Shown piece by piece: positions 46,258 to 57,419 of a stretch of 64,000 bases of DNA. A program made the position numbers and the translations under genes. This stretch comes from Carya illinoinensis (Eukaryota; Streptophyta; Magnoliopsida; Fagales; Juglandaceae): assembly GCF_018687715.1 (NCBI RefSeq), contig NC_056753.1:10219001-10283000 (forward strand), written 5' to 3'. Under the pieces are notes generated by a model. It worked only from the letters and a program-made list of their open reading frames with translations, was not told where the DNA came from and searched no databases. Each line of letters starts with the position of its first letter. Within the stretch, counting starts at the first letter, position 1.

Positions 46258-47770
46258 GATCTAAAGAGATTTAAAATAATGTGTCCTTTGTATACCGGCC
46301 ATAATGCATTCACAAACAACATCCAGAGAGGAAGCTACATCAACAAACCTGAAAGGAAGGTTTGCAAAATTGGAAGCGCGTATGAGGAAGATGGCAAAGG
46401 AAGTGGAAAATCTTCAACAGGAAAACAAAGCCTTATGAATGAAGAACATTGATGTACAAGATGATGCAAGGCCGAGTCGAAATGAACAAGGAGAATCCCA
46501 GAGTGTAGGTGGGGTAGACGCTAGTGAAAAAGAAAGGAAAAAGGATGAACCACGAGTTACCCAACCTTATAGATAAGTATGAGGTAATGGGAAGTCGACT
46601 GGAAGCCTCATCATCAATTGACCAATTGCTCACTAGCACAGACTTGCCCTATAGCATGGAGGTGATGGCTGCCCCACTGCCTTCAAAGTTTCGAATACCA
46701 CAGATGGAGACATATGATGGGCTTATAGATCCCATCGAGCAATTGGAGACCTTCAAGGCACATAGAACCTTGCACTGATTTTTTGGAGAGATAGCTTGCA
46801 CGACTTTCCCATTGCCTTGAAGGGAGTCACGAGAGGCTGGTTTAGGTCATTGCGACCTGGCTCAATTGACAGCTTTGGTGAGTTGGCTAGGCTATTCCGA
46901 ATATAGTTCATGGCAAGTAAGAGGAGAAGATGCCCGAAGGCATACCTCTTGACCATTAATCAACAGGAGGATGAGAGCCTAAAGGCCTACATGGCTAGGT
47001 TCAAGAAGGAACACATGTGATATACGACAGGGATAAGAAAATCCATCTGACAGCACTTCTCAACGATGTGTGGCCCCGAAACCCATTAATAATAAAGCTT
47101 GCAAGAAAAACCCACCATGATGTTGTGGGAGTTTATGGAAAGGGAGGACAGATTCATTAACACAGAGGACACTCTCTGAGTGTTGACTGCCCTGAGAAAA
47201 ACAAAAATGGAGCTGGCCGACAGGAAGTCCAATGTGTCAAGATGAATGGAGGCTGTAGAAAAAATCAAAGCTGGTGCCTTAAGGGGGCTAGCCCCACATC
47301 ATGCATGGTCTAGCTTGAGCGTGTTGGAATAAGGCAAGATAGATAATCGAGGAGTCGACAACAGTGAATGGGCTAGCCACCAATTTTGCACCTATCATGG
47401 GAATGAGACCTATAACACCAAAGATTATGTCACCCACTTAAATAAGAGAGAGGAGATGGGTTGCCTCGCCAACCAATACTTGATAGACTCGAGTAAGAAG
47501 ACAGGGCAAGATTGGGGAAGTTCTCAAAGGCCATGAAGAAATGAGAGCTTTAGAAGATGGTGGGTGGAGCGAAAATCCCCGCGAAACACCCATCGGCATA
47601 CTCCAGCTCATGGGAACAATCCCTTGACAAAAATACAAAAACAAAGAATAGGGCAACTCTCAGGGCTCCAAGAAGGCCTCAGGTATTTGCTCCATTCCTA
47701 TGGTATTGGCATAACGAAAGGCCACGTTGTCAAGTTTGAGGGACTGCAAGTCCAAGGTCCTTAGGTGAGT
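46258..47770 (+). pseudogene. Tat-like gag remnant
   Basis: [49 protein letters not shown] (46.63-46.78 kb) is the N-terminal gag core. KAYLLTINQQEDESLKAYMARFKKEHM (46.94-47.02 kb) and FCTYHGNETYNTKDYVTHLNKREEMGCL (47.38-47.47 kb, a degraded CX2CH-type finger) follow in order, with frequent stops and frame changes. Confidence 0.7.
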
Positions 47771-47799
47771 CTAAGGCTTCACCAACAGGCCTCCCCTCA

Positions 47800-49965
47800 A
47801 CTTGTCCAAGCCTTCCTACTAGCCATAAGCCCAAGCTCAGTCGCATATCTTTTTAACCTCAGACAACCAAGAGGAAAGATTGGCAGCAACCCCTTGAGCA
47901 TTAGCTAACTTAAAAAGTAGGGCCTCAATCCTCAAATCTCGAGTAGCTATCTTGGAATATAAAAATACAATCCACTAGTCTCGCGCTTGCTACCCACATC
48001 GGCCATAGCCAACTCAACCTCCAAATCTCGTACCTCCTTGGTTCGGGACTCAAGTTGGAAGGACTTGTGTTTCAACCTCTCTAAAAGGTCCTTGTAGGTT
48101 TTCTCTAGTAATTTGTACAAACTCATGTCTGAGTAGTGTTACCTGGACAACTTATCCTTCTCAGTCTCTGGACGACGACACGAGTCTTGGATTTCCTCCA
48201 GCTCTGCTACCCAGAGGTCCAACGACTTGCTCAAGCTATCTAGGGAGTTTGGCTTGGAGGAGACATCGGCCACACTCCTCACAGGACTAGGCCAACTCCC
48301 CCTAAAGGATGGCCATCTCTTAACGTAGCTCAGTGATCTTTTTATTCTTCTTCTCTCTTTAGGCATACGCCTGGGCAAAGAACTCTCTGGCTTTTCATCC
48401 CGCTCCTTGTTCACCTGTCAAAGCTTGAAATGGGCCAACTTAAAAAGGGATTGGAGCTCCCGAACCTCCTCTACATCTCCCCTTTCATTCACAATTAGGG
48501 CGACCATTTGATTGGCTCCTTGGTAAAACAAAAGAACAGGGGCAAAGTGAAGAACAAGCCAAGAGGGAGAAGAAACAAGAAGTAACAAACTGACAATGAA
48601 GTAAGTTTCTTACTGAGGAGAAGAAGACCTTCAGCTTGTCGCCCTATTCGCTTATGGCCTTGGCACGGCCATAGCCTGAGCTGGGTTGCGGAGCCCTAAT
48701 TCCTTTGGCTCCCAAATTTCTCCAGCAAGCAACGCCCAGATGCAATGGCTTTAGGGCCTACTCGAACATACCCTCTACATCTCAAACATACCCTCTACAT
48801 GATGATTGACCGCTGATAACAAAATAGGTGTGCATCTGCCTTGCTGATGACAACGGGACCCCGATTCAGGTCTCATCAACTCAGTTGCCCTTCTGCCTTA
48901 TGGACGGGTACACCTCATTGCTTAGGTACACCCTCAGCCTCGGGAACCGTGTGATTTTGAAAGCCTCCTCACCTTCCTGCTCAGTGGTAGGAGCTTTCTC
49001 GAGCACCTCTCCTGCTCCACGGCTAACTGCAGCATTCATAAGAGCACCATCCCTAGTCGCAGCCCTAAGGTCCTACAGAGCCTCGACATTCTTCAGTTCT
49101 TGGCTAGAGGGGATGATTAGGATAACCCCTTCTTCAACTTAGGAGTCTTCCAGTGACCCTGCAATGGTTAAAGGGGGAGCCACCTTAACCAATCCTTCCA
49201 AGGTTGTAGTTGAAATGGTCTCAGTCTCCTGGGACACTTAGATAGGGGGCTCTGGAATGGAGACCCTATCAACATCAAGGGTCCATGACCTGAGTGTGGC
49301 TCGTGGATGATCCCACATCAGGGTCAGGGTGCAAGGAGACAACCTCCTTGGTGTTGCCTAAGCATACCTCATCTCGGCATCCCAAGTAGCTTCAAAATTC
49401 CTAGTGGTGGGAGAGGCAACTAACTCCAGGGGAACTTTAGGAGGGGGAACAAAGATTTAGGAGTCCCTTGGGGGTGGGTAGAGGAAAGCCAAGAAGAAAG
49501 CCATCTTTAATTCTTCTTCCCCCTGAACGAGAGCCCCTGTTGGCACTAGGGGGACTCTCGGCAGGGTAGGAGTTCGAGTCACCATCGGCGGTGGGGGCAA
49601 TGTTTGCTCGGCCCAAGAAGCACTAGCATTCATAGAGGAACATGACGGTTCATAGATGGTCTCAATGGCTCTAGAAGAGAATGGGCCATGGGAGGACTAG
49701 CCCACGGGAGGCTGTCTTCGTGGCTCGGAGTTGCTGTCACTGCCTCCTAACCTCAATGACTCCTCAACCTCGGTGAGAGGTATTTTACCCCTTCCATGCA
49801 ACGAAGGGTTGGGAGGTCTCCTTTGCCCCTGAGAAGATGATTGACTCTTCGACAAGCCCCTCATGACGAAATGAAATTGGTCTAGAGACGTTAAGAAGCG
49901 GTCTATATTGGCTTTAGTCAGCAGGGCCTCTGAGTCAACATCGCATGGATGTGCCCTCACCCAAA
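47800..49965 (-). pseudogene. Possible antisense ORF of a Tat-lineage element, decayed
   Basis: On the minus strand the longest stretches are 49960-49697 (MRAHPCDVDSEALLTKANIDRF..SLHGRGKIPLTEVEESLRLGGSDSNSEP) and 48414-48139 (KERRRIKRSLSYVKRWPSF..LDSLSKSLDLWVAELEEIQDSCRRPETEKDKLSR), joined by proline-rich and acidic stretches with stops. The last part (48.12-48.0 kb: LERLKHKSFQLESRTKEVRDLEVELAMADVG) looks like coiled coil. Tat-clade elements are known to carry extra ORFs, some antisense, between pol and the 3' LTR; this assignment is by position and composition only. Confidence 0.4.
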
Positions 49966-50357
49966 CATAGACTACCTTGAATCAGGCTTGCTCAATCCCA
50001 GACATCTCCAAGCTAATCTCCTTGTCATCCGATACTTATTGAAGGTAATAATCTTTTCCCACACAAATAAATCACTTGAAATAATATTTCCCTACGAGAT
50101 AATTGTAGGAAATAGAATTCCTGGCAGATTTAGCAATGGTTTGGCACACATTTTCTGACTTTATTCAACACATATTCCCGAGACAAAGATCGCCACAAAT
50201 AAGCAATAATTTCTGATAATTTTTTAAATCTCAGCAACAACATTTTTTGGGAACATTATCAATGGCTATCTTGTGACACATAAAATTCCCTAGAAATATT
50301 TATTTGCAGCAATTTTTATACTTTTTCCAGAAATTTGATGTTGCAGCAAAAACTAAC
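49966..50357. other. AT-rich segment, no feature recognised
   Basis: It lies between the antisense-ORF region and the T-run at 50358. No gene and no repeat unit were identified. Confidence 0.4.
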
Positions 50358-52790
50358 TTTTTTTTTAAATAGAGTTAATTTCATTCACTGAAACCAAAGT
50401 TACATCTGTGACTAATCAATACAGGAAAATCCAGATTATCAGCCAAACTACTCAACTGTTTAGCTTTGACTAGGAGTGAGAAACTCTCTCTTCCCTCTAG
50501 ATAGCCAAGTAGAGAATCGTCCTAGAGGGAGATGGGAGCCTCGGCTCCTCCCTCCCTCCTCCCTTTAGTTTCATGTTTTCCCATTTTCTTCTAGTTTTTG
50601 TCTGGTTTTGGTTTATTTGTTTGGTTAATTTCAACCGATGCTTGTGATTATGGTGGCTTAGCATTTGCTCTCTAGATATGGCGCCGTCTTGAGGAGAGGA
50701 ACACCTGCTACCATAAAGAAAATGCTACCGAGCGCAACCCCGAAGTTGGGTGGCACATTGTGGAGGAGACGCGAAAAGAGGCATGGAGGTTTCGCCGAGG
50801 ATGGAGGATCTGGACAGGAGCGAGGCTGGCTACCCTGTTTTGATGGCACTAGGCTGACGGTGAAGGACTGAGGTGAGGCGAGGCGAAGCAGGGATGCCCA
50901 TCAGCGAGAGGCATGCTGCCCTGTTTCTGTAATAGAGAGTTAATGGCATGAAATGGCTCTGGGTCATGATGGAAATTGGCCTCCCTTCTCTTTGATTCCC
51001 GTAGTGGGTAGGTGTCAAGTGTCGACACAGATCAGAGGCTGCTCAACAAGAGAAAAGAAAGAAGAAGGGGAGCAACGGGAGATGAAGCGATGAAACCCTA
51101 GCAGTGTCCCTTGCTTCCTTCAGCCAATCCGGCCCACGTGTTCCCCACTTGCAATTAGGCTGGACGTTTTGTTTGGGCTGGGCCCAAGTGTTTTCTCCAG
51201 TCCACTTGTTTTTAGTTTTTTGCATTGTGTTTTTGGAATGGTTTTATATATTTTAGTTTATTTAGTCTAATTAAATGAGTATTAGGAAACATTGTCTCTA
51301 GGACCTAGGGTCCGTAGAGTTCGTACTCCACTCTTTGGAGGGGGAGTTGTGTAGTCTATCTTATATGGAGGTCTAAGATAGTGTTGTCTCTTAGACGGTT
51401 AGTCTGGAGGCCTGTCTCTCAGACTTTTAGTCTGGAGGCATTGGACAAGAACTTATCAACCGCAAATAAATTTGTGGGTTGGAGAGTGAGAAATTGTTAG
51501 ATTTTGGCTTGTATTTTCAGGTCAAAAGTTGTAATTGTCAGCTTATTGAATGAAGGAAACAGTGTTTCATTTTCAAAAAAAAAAAAAAAAAACTACTCAA
51601 CTGTTAGGGGCCCCCCGCCAACAAATTTCTTTGTGATAGACATTGTCTAAATTTCTATATCTTCTCTCTTGATAGCAGTCAAAGAGAAAGCGTTTTATTA
51701 AGACAGAGTTAAAACGACCTTTCTTCCAAAGAAGAGAGGTACATCCACGCTCCATCCTCCCAAAGAGGAGGAGTACAAGCACACTCTCTCCTCCCAAGGA
51801 GGAAGAGTACTATCACCTATCTTCCTCCAAACAGGAGTAGGACAAACATCCACCTTCCTCCAAAAGAGGAGTGGGACACTAGCCTATTTCTTTTTTATTT
51901 ATAAAAGCTGAAACAAACCAACAATTGCAAATACAAAAAAAACCAAAAAAACTGGAATGGGCTATAAAAACAAATGGGCCCAGCCTAAGCCAAAGGCCCA
52001 TCTTGTGTGTACTTGATGGCCCAACCCGTTAAGGTTCCATCTCTTCCTTCTGCCGTTGCCACCCATCTTCATCACTGAAGATTCACCCCGGCCCTCGCCC
52101 TCATGCCTCCGTCTCGCGCTGCATAGGAAATCATCCAAAACATTACAAAGCACTGCTCTCATCATATTAGGTTTTTAGGTCAGCCCACACCGCATCCTCC
52201 ATGCCACACCCTAAGGTTTTTCTGCTCAGTCGTGCCTCGGTGTTCTGGTCAGCCCTCACTTTCGCACCGCTCATGTACCTCCCCCACGTTCCTGCAGCAC
52301 TAAAAGCCACTCCAGCGGCCAAACCGACCACCACAGTAGCAACCCTCTGCACTACAAAGCCAGCCCACGCCAACCCTGTTTTAAGCTCTGAAAAACAGAG
52401 CAACTGCTAACCATCTACTAGGTTGCACGTCCGCAAGAGCCACCGCCCGGACACTCACCCCAAAAGACCAGAGGCCAATCCTTTGACCACTTTTGGGGTG
52501 AACCGAGGGCTTGGCCATGGCGCATGAGTCATGACGATATAGCTCCACCTTTAGACCTTCATTGAGAACTTATTCAAATACCAAAACCAAGAGTTTAAAA
52601 CAAATCTAAACTAAAAGCCATTAAAAAGAAAGAAAAAGAAGGGAGAAAGGAAGGGAGGATGGAGTCGAGGCCCCCATCCCCCCGCAATCTGGTTTCTGTT
52701 TTGGTTGGATTTCTAGAGAGAAGCCAGAGGTTCTCTCTCTAAACTAGGTAAAAGGGAAGGTGATTCTCAAAAAAACTCATTTTTCTTGTA
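50358..52790 (-). mobile_element. Retroposon (non-LTR type) on the minus strand, interrupted by a sibling copy
   Basis: The low-coordinate end is a T-run (50358-50366) followed by the inverse of a GAATGAAATTAACTCTATTT tail block. The opposite end is a CT/GA-rich 5' region with TCTCTCTAGAAATCC and GATGGGGGCCTCGACTCC, also seen in the nested copy. Several GGAGGA/TCCTCC short hairpins lie at 51.73-51.87 kb. No convincing long frame; probably a non-autonomous LINE-mobilised element. The 52.79-kb border is approximate. Confidence 0.5.
50461..51592 (+). mobile_element. Nested retroposon with poly(A) tail and 15-16 bp target duplication
   Basis: The host sequence AACTACTCAACTGTT ends at 50460 and reappears at 51591-51605 after a poly(A) run. 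The inserted 1.13 kb begins TAGCTTTGACTAGGAGTGAG and carries GATGGGAGCCTCGGCTCC in its 5' part, a block also found in the element it sits in. A short open frame (50665-50871) is not convincing. Long TSD plus A-tail means LINE-type reverse transcription. Confidence 0.8.
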
Positions 52791-54240
52791 TAACTAGAAA
52801 TGGGAGATTGTGATACCTTATTATGATAAGTGATAAGGTTGGGTGATATATGGAATCCTATATGGGTGATATATGATATTCTTTGTCTTTATAATATTGT
52901 TCCCATGGGCTCAATTATATCAGTAATTAATCCTAATTGGCTTAGACCTTCCACTGAAGTGTTACATATATTATTATATATAAGAACAATATACTATAAT
53001 AATAGGGTTCATGAAACATCATTTGTTGTCTAATCGACCAAGGAAAGGACTATAGGAATAAAAATATAGACATTTGGAAAAGGCTTTGTGTACAAGAAAT
53101 ATGCCTTACGTTTTTGTTTTCCTTTTTTGTACATGTTCCTTTTGCTGGGATTAATCAAAGCACTAATGATTTTTGGAGTAAAGCTTTTTTTCACTCTTTC
53201 GTCTCATGGAAGAAAATAATATTGGAACTGTATGATTATATATGCATTGAATTAGATTATTGTATGTGATCATTTGCATGTATTGATGATACATAGCGTG
53301 CACAAATTGTAGAGTGGAGGCTTTCAAACATAAAATATTGGTAGGCTGGCAGCCAGGATCTGGACATTTATAGGATGGCCATTGCAAACTAGGTGTGTGG
53401 CTCACAAAGCCACCCTTGGCTAACTGTTGCAACCTATGGTAATCTAAGCATTGGGTGGCACTTTGTGGTGGCCTAGATAGGGCCAATAAGATCTATGCCG
53501 CCATAGTGGCTCTCAAGAAGCCACCTTTATGGTAGCCTAATTGTAGAATACAGGCCACCAAGTGGCTTGCGAGGGCCAACCATTGGTGGCCCGATTCTTA
53601 GCCACTAGTGAGTGGTTGGTAGTGGAGGGATAGATCCTGCCGGCTTCCCCAACTTGGGTTTTTGCCTTTTTTTTTTGTAATATCATTAAAATGCTAACAT
53701 AAATATCACTTTTCAATTGAAAGATATCATGTAATAAAACGAGAGTAAATACGACATTAAAAGATATATGTGCTTGTGAGTTGTTGGGGACTTTTGTTTA
53801 TCATGTAATAACAACTCACAAAGCACATATTTTCAATGGATTAAATTATTACAGTTTGATTGAAGGCAATTAAGCACATCCTTTTACTTCTTTGTTCGTG
53901 TTGTGATCAACCTAAATTGTTCATCTTTATTAATGATTGTCAGGGTTATAAGGCATAAACACCCTAGCTCTACATGATTGAGTAAATATTAGATAGTCTA
54001 TGAAGAATTGTGAGCTGCTAGAAATAATTAATTAGTAAGGCTAGGGTTGGGTTCACTTTCTGCAATTAACTAAGAAACTAATTAAGAATAATGACTTATA
54101 ATTTTATGCATTCTAGACGATAAACGTAAGTGAGATTGTTCTTGTATCACTTCTCTTCAAATAAATGAGAGAAAATATCATCTAATTCTTCAAAGTTCTC
54201 ACATCTAAGAATTTTTTTCTTTGTAAGAATCACTTACAAT
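52791..54240. other. Non-coding stretch with a GGTGGC/GCCACC-rich block
   Basis: 52.8-53.3 kb is AT-rich. 53.34-53.64 kb has repeated AGCCACC, GGTGGCC and TGGCTTGCGAGGGCCAAC-type blocks in both orientations that can pair with each other. 53.65-54.24 kb is AT-rich. No gene recognised. Confidence 0.45.
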
Positions 54241-54770
54241 TATGTTTCCTCCTAAAAATCCAATTCACGAGTAGTTGAAGCACAAAGGAACAAATTGTAC
54301 AAAAGTAAAACATGCCCTTATTGGTGAGGTTGTCAAGCTCACACTTGCACAACAAATTTAACATGGTTTGGCAATTACCTATGTCTATATATAGAACTTC
54401 ACTAATAAATCAGTGGGAAACAAAAACAGAGGAGGTGGATTACTCAACTCTCTCAACTCTCTTCTTTTCTCTTTTCTTCTCTTGTTTTTGATACTTATAA
54501 CTCCATCTTAGAGCTTCACATTTATAGAGGAAAGAAAATGCGGAAAGGGAAAGAAAATGATCACAACTCATTTTTGGTTGACATTCGATGAAGCAGCTCA
54601 TGAGAGAAGACACAATTTTCTTTTCAAGTTAATCATGGCTTTCGGTGGGTTGGAACCATCATTCAATTCATTCCCACAAGGATCGCAAGTGAGTGTGATA
54701 AAAAATTGTGATGCAAGGGTCAATAATTCCAGCTTGTATGATGGGTTGCCATACAATCAATTGTAAAGAT
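54241..54770 (-). pseudogene. DC1-domain gene fragment split by an LTR-like insertion
   Basis: Minus strand: LTLASQFFITLTCDPCG (54.72-54.67 kb) and, after an inserted segment of about 350 bp, NKGMFYFCTICSFVLQLL (54.32-54.26 kb). Together these match the DC1 stretch LTLVKKLISFTCDACGKVGRGMFYFCVICSFVIHL in the larger pseudogene at 58.9 kb. The insert has an AACATGGTTTGGCAATTACC block like the Copia LTR at 40.0 kb. Confidence 0.65.
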
Positions 54771-54957
54771 GCACGTAATCATTATAAAGAATAAGAGCTA
54801 CTCATTTTCAAACAATACGATATTTCAAACACCACATGTACTTATTCAGAATGAGTTATTACAATCTTTTGTTCTTAAATTACTGATGTCTGCATTGGGC
54901 GATTACATCATAGGTGACATGCATGGCTCAAGTCCCACAATACTTATGATCGGAATA

Positions 54958-55250
54958 GGCTCTAATACCATTTGTAGTGCCTCAAAGAAAGGCTTAAATC
55001 AGAGTTTTATAGGTCATACTCTAAAAGAATTAGTCAATACTTCGATTGAAGTCCATTGGAAGTATTATAAGGAGCAAAAACTTTTTACTACCATACAAAT
55101 GAATCATAATTATGTCTTCCATAAATATGCCAAATATAGCAAGATATATTGTCATTTTGTATGTTATCATTTTCAACAAGACATTTTACATCTATGATCA
55201 CCTTTGAGAACAATCTTGTTGCCTCCAAGGGAAGATATTAGGGTATATTG
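54958..55250 (-). mobile_element. LTR fragment with minus-strand Met-tRNA primer site
   Basis: The inverse of 54958-54970 is TGGTATTAGAGCC, a Met-tRNA primer site. Plus-strand sequence to its right would be an LTR ending ..CTACA at 54973. The LTR's far end was not found and no coding sequence follows in the minus direction. The long plus frame across 54769-55197 is judged accidental. Confidence 0.45.
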
Positions 55251-55486
55251 ATATATTTCACTTCCATAATAAGATCATCATATTGGCTTAATATTCTACA
55301 TTTGATAATATCATGGTAGGTAGTATTATAAGTTGAATATCTGATAATATTATGGTAGTATTTATAATATTTTGTAATGGTATCTTGATTATATCGTAAA
55401 TATTTACCTTTTAATTAATCATTTTTACAAGCGTTATACCATATGATTTTTGTCCTTATATATATTTTCACAATTTCCTTGGTTAT

Positions 55487-56115
55487 ACAAAATGGTGTTG
55501 TGGTAAACACCAAAGCAACCACACCCACACACAAGACGATATTGAGACAAACAATGAAACAATAATGCGGAAACACAATAATCAAGCATACACTTACGAT
55601 AGAACATTTTACGTGGTTCAGCAATGTGCCTAGTCAACAAAGCTATAGGGAATTTTATTCCAAAGGAGATTACAACACTTAGTGAGTTACAAGAGCTTCA
55701 CTCTACTTACATAATATCAACTCTCTCTACGACTTTTTTCACTCTCAAATATTCTTTATATGTCTCTTGTCTCTTTTAGTTTAATCTGCTCCCTTTGATA
55801 CAAAACCGAAGAAATAACATTCATACTTATAGACAGGTGTGAGAAACCCTAAGGCGGCAAAAATATGATTCTTCGCTCGAGTAGAGTGTCTAGCGCACCT
55901 CGAGTGAACAATCTGTTCCACATTCACTAGAGTGGAGTGTCGAGCAAACATCAAGCAAACTCTTTGCCTCAGTTTTTCTCAAGCACTAGGTCAAGTGAAC
56001 AATCTGTCTGGGATTAGATCAAGTCAACTGTTGAGCGCACCTTGAGTGAACTCTTTGTCTGAGTTTCGCTCGAGCCAAGGTCGAGCATAGTCAACTGAAC
56101 TCATTGCCTTGCATT
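55487..56115. repeat. LTR-like remnant (ACGTGGTTCAGCA block)
   Basis: TTTACGTGGTTCAGCAATGTGCC (55610-55632 region) followed by a CT-rich block parallels the Copia LTR at 40.02-40.16 kb and the insert at 54.36 kb. At 55.87-56.1 kb are several loose repeats of TCGAGTGAAC/TCGAGCAAAC. No coding sequence. Confidence 0.4.
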
Positions 56116-56124
56116 TTCTAGCTA

Positions 56125-56935
56125 GGATTGAAAATAAAAACTGGTAAACCAACCCAAATTGGACTAGACGGGTGTATTTGGTTTGGTGCAAAACCCGATT
56201 TAGTTTAGTACCAATTTTATTTTTTCAAAACCAGTTCCAGTTTTGGTTTTTTTAAACTGGACTGAACCAGTTCATATATATAATATTTTTATTATATATA
56301 AATAATTTTTATATGATTTATTTATAGTATATATATATTATATGCTAAATTTCTAATTAATATAACATAAAATCTTAATATCTTAAAATTCATGTATAAT
56401 AATACAATAACATGAAATTAATATAACATTTGATATAATATAAAATAAAAATTAATCTTATTATAACATTTGATATAATATATAAATTTTAATTTTATAA
56501 CTTAAGATTAATATAGCATAAAATCTTATAAATAACATAAAATTAATATAACATAAAATATTTTAATTTTAATTTTTTGTAACGATCATATTATCACTAA
56601 CATACATGACAATATAATTCTTATAAATAATGTATGTATGCTATAATAGTTTTACTCTAATTATTATTCTTCATTGCATATCATTTTTATATTTAGACAA
56701 CTTTTTTTTTTAATTTATCAGTTTGTTGTTCCAAGCTCGACTTCCTAAGCCACCAACCTTGCTAATTTAAAGGGAAAACTGCTAAAACTAGATCGAAATA
56801 GGTAAAACTGAAAATATTGGTTTCGAGGGTTAACCGGTCCAATATCGGCTCTTCAATTCTAAAAACTGGTGTATACCAGTTCAGTTCTAATTCAAGTATG
56901 CCAAAAATTGGACCAGTTACACCCATATTTCCAGC
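56125..56935. mobile_element. AT-rich inverted-repeat element, related to 9367-10258
   Basis: It shares the interior (TATATGCTAAATTTCTAATT, ATAACATAAAATCTTAATA) and the right-hand block (TTGCATATCATTTTTATATT..TTGTTCCAAGCTCGACTT) with the copy at 9.4 kb. Its ends carry AACTGG/CCAGTT and ACCAATT blocks in inverted orientation. No gene. Confidence 0.55.
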
Positions 56936-57419
56936 TCTCAAACTAGGCTTCCTATACAACCCAACAAATGGAAGAGAGCCTTGTACTGCAACATTGTGAT
57001 TGGCTTTATACTACAACAACCGTGGGTAATAAATCTTCAATAATAGGATGTTTGTTGGAGACCCAAACCCTCGTGTAAATAGAGCTTTGCTAGTCACATC
57101 AATCTTATTTTTATTTTTGTTAAGCTAATTAAGTTCTTGTACTACTCATCATTCCTATACCATATACTTGTTAACAAAAAAATAAATAAAAAGATAAAAA
57201 ATTAAGTGTGATATATGTCATAGGGATGACGGGTAGAATTTTTCATACATACTCTATGACTGCAAATATCATTTCTCTAATTAAAACAGTTCTTGTTCCT
57301 ATTATTACAATATGATGGACCGTAGACAAAGTAACTTGCGGGGCTATACAGTTTAAATAAAAGCCCAAGTAAAGAAAAAAGTAACTATCCCTTACTTGTT
57401 CCTATTTTGTATAAGCACC
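56936..57419. other. Non-coding spacer
   Basis: AT-rich; nothing recognised. Confidence 0.4.

Larger units (their letters stand above)
46161..50357 (+). mobile_element. Second Tat-like element: gag plus antisense-ORF region, no pol seen
   Basis: A primer-site-like block (AGTGGCGTTGTCTATGGGAT, 46241-46260) matches the equivalent block of the element at 3.8 kb. Gag remnants follow to about 47.77 kb; then the minus strand carries better frames (47.8-49.97 kb). No reverse transcriptase or integrase block was found. The right border is uncertain: 49.97-50.35 kb is AT-rich and unassigned. Confidence 0.55.

Noticed and set aside
54769..55197. 142-codon plus-strand frame
   Set aside because: It overlaps an inverse Met-tRNA primer site and LTR-like sequence, with no recognisable domain.
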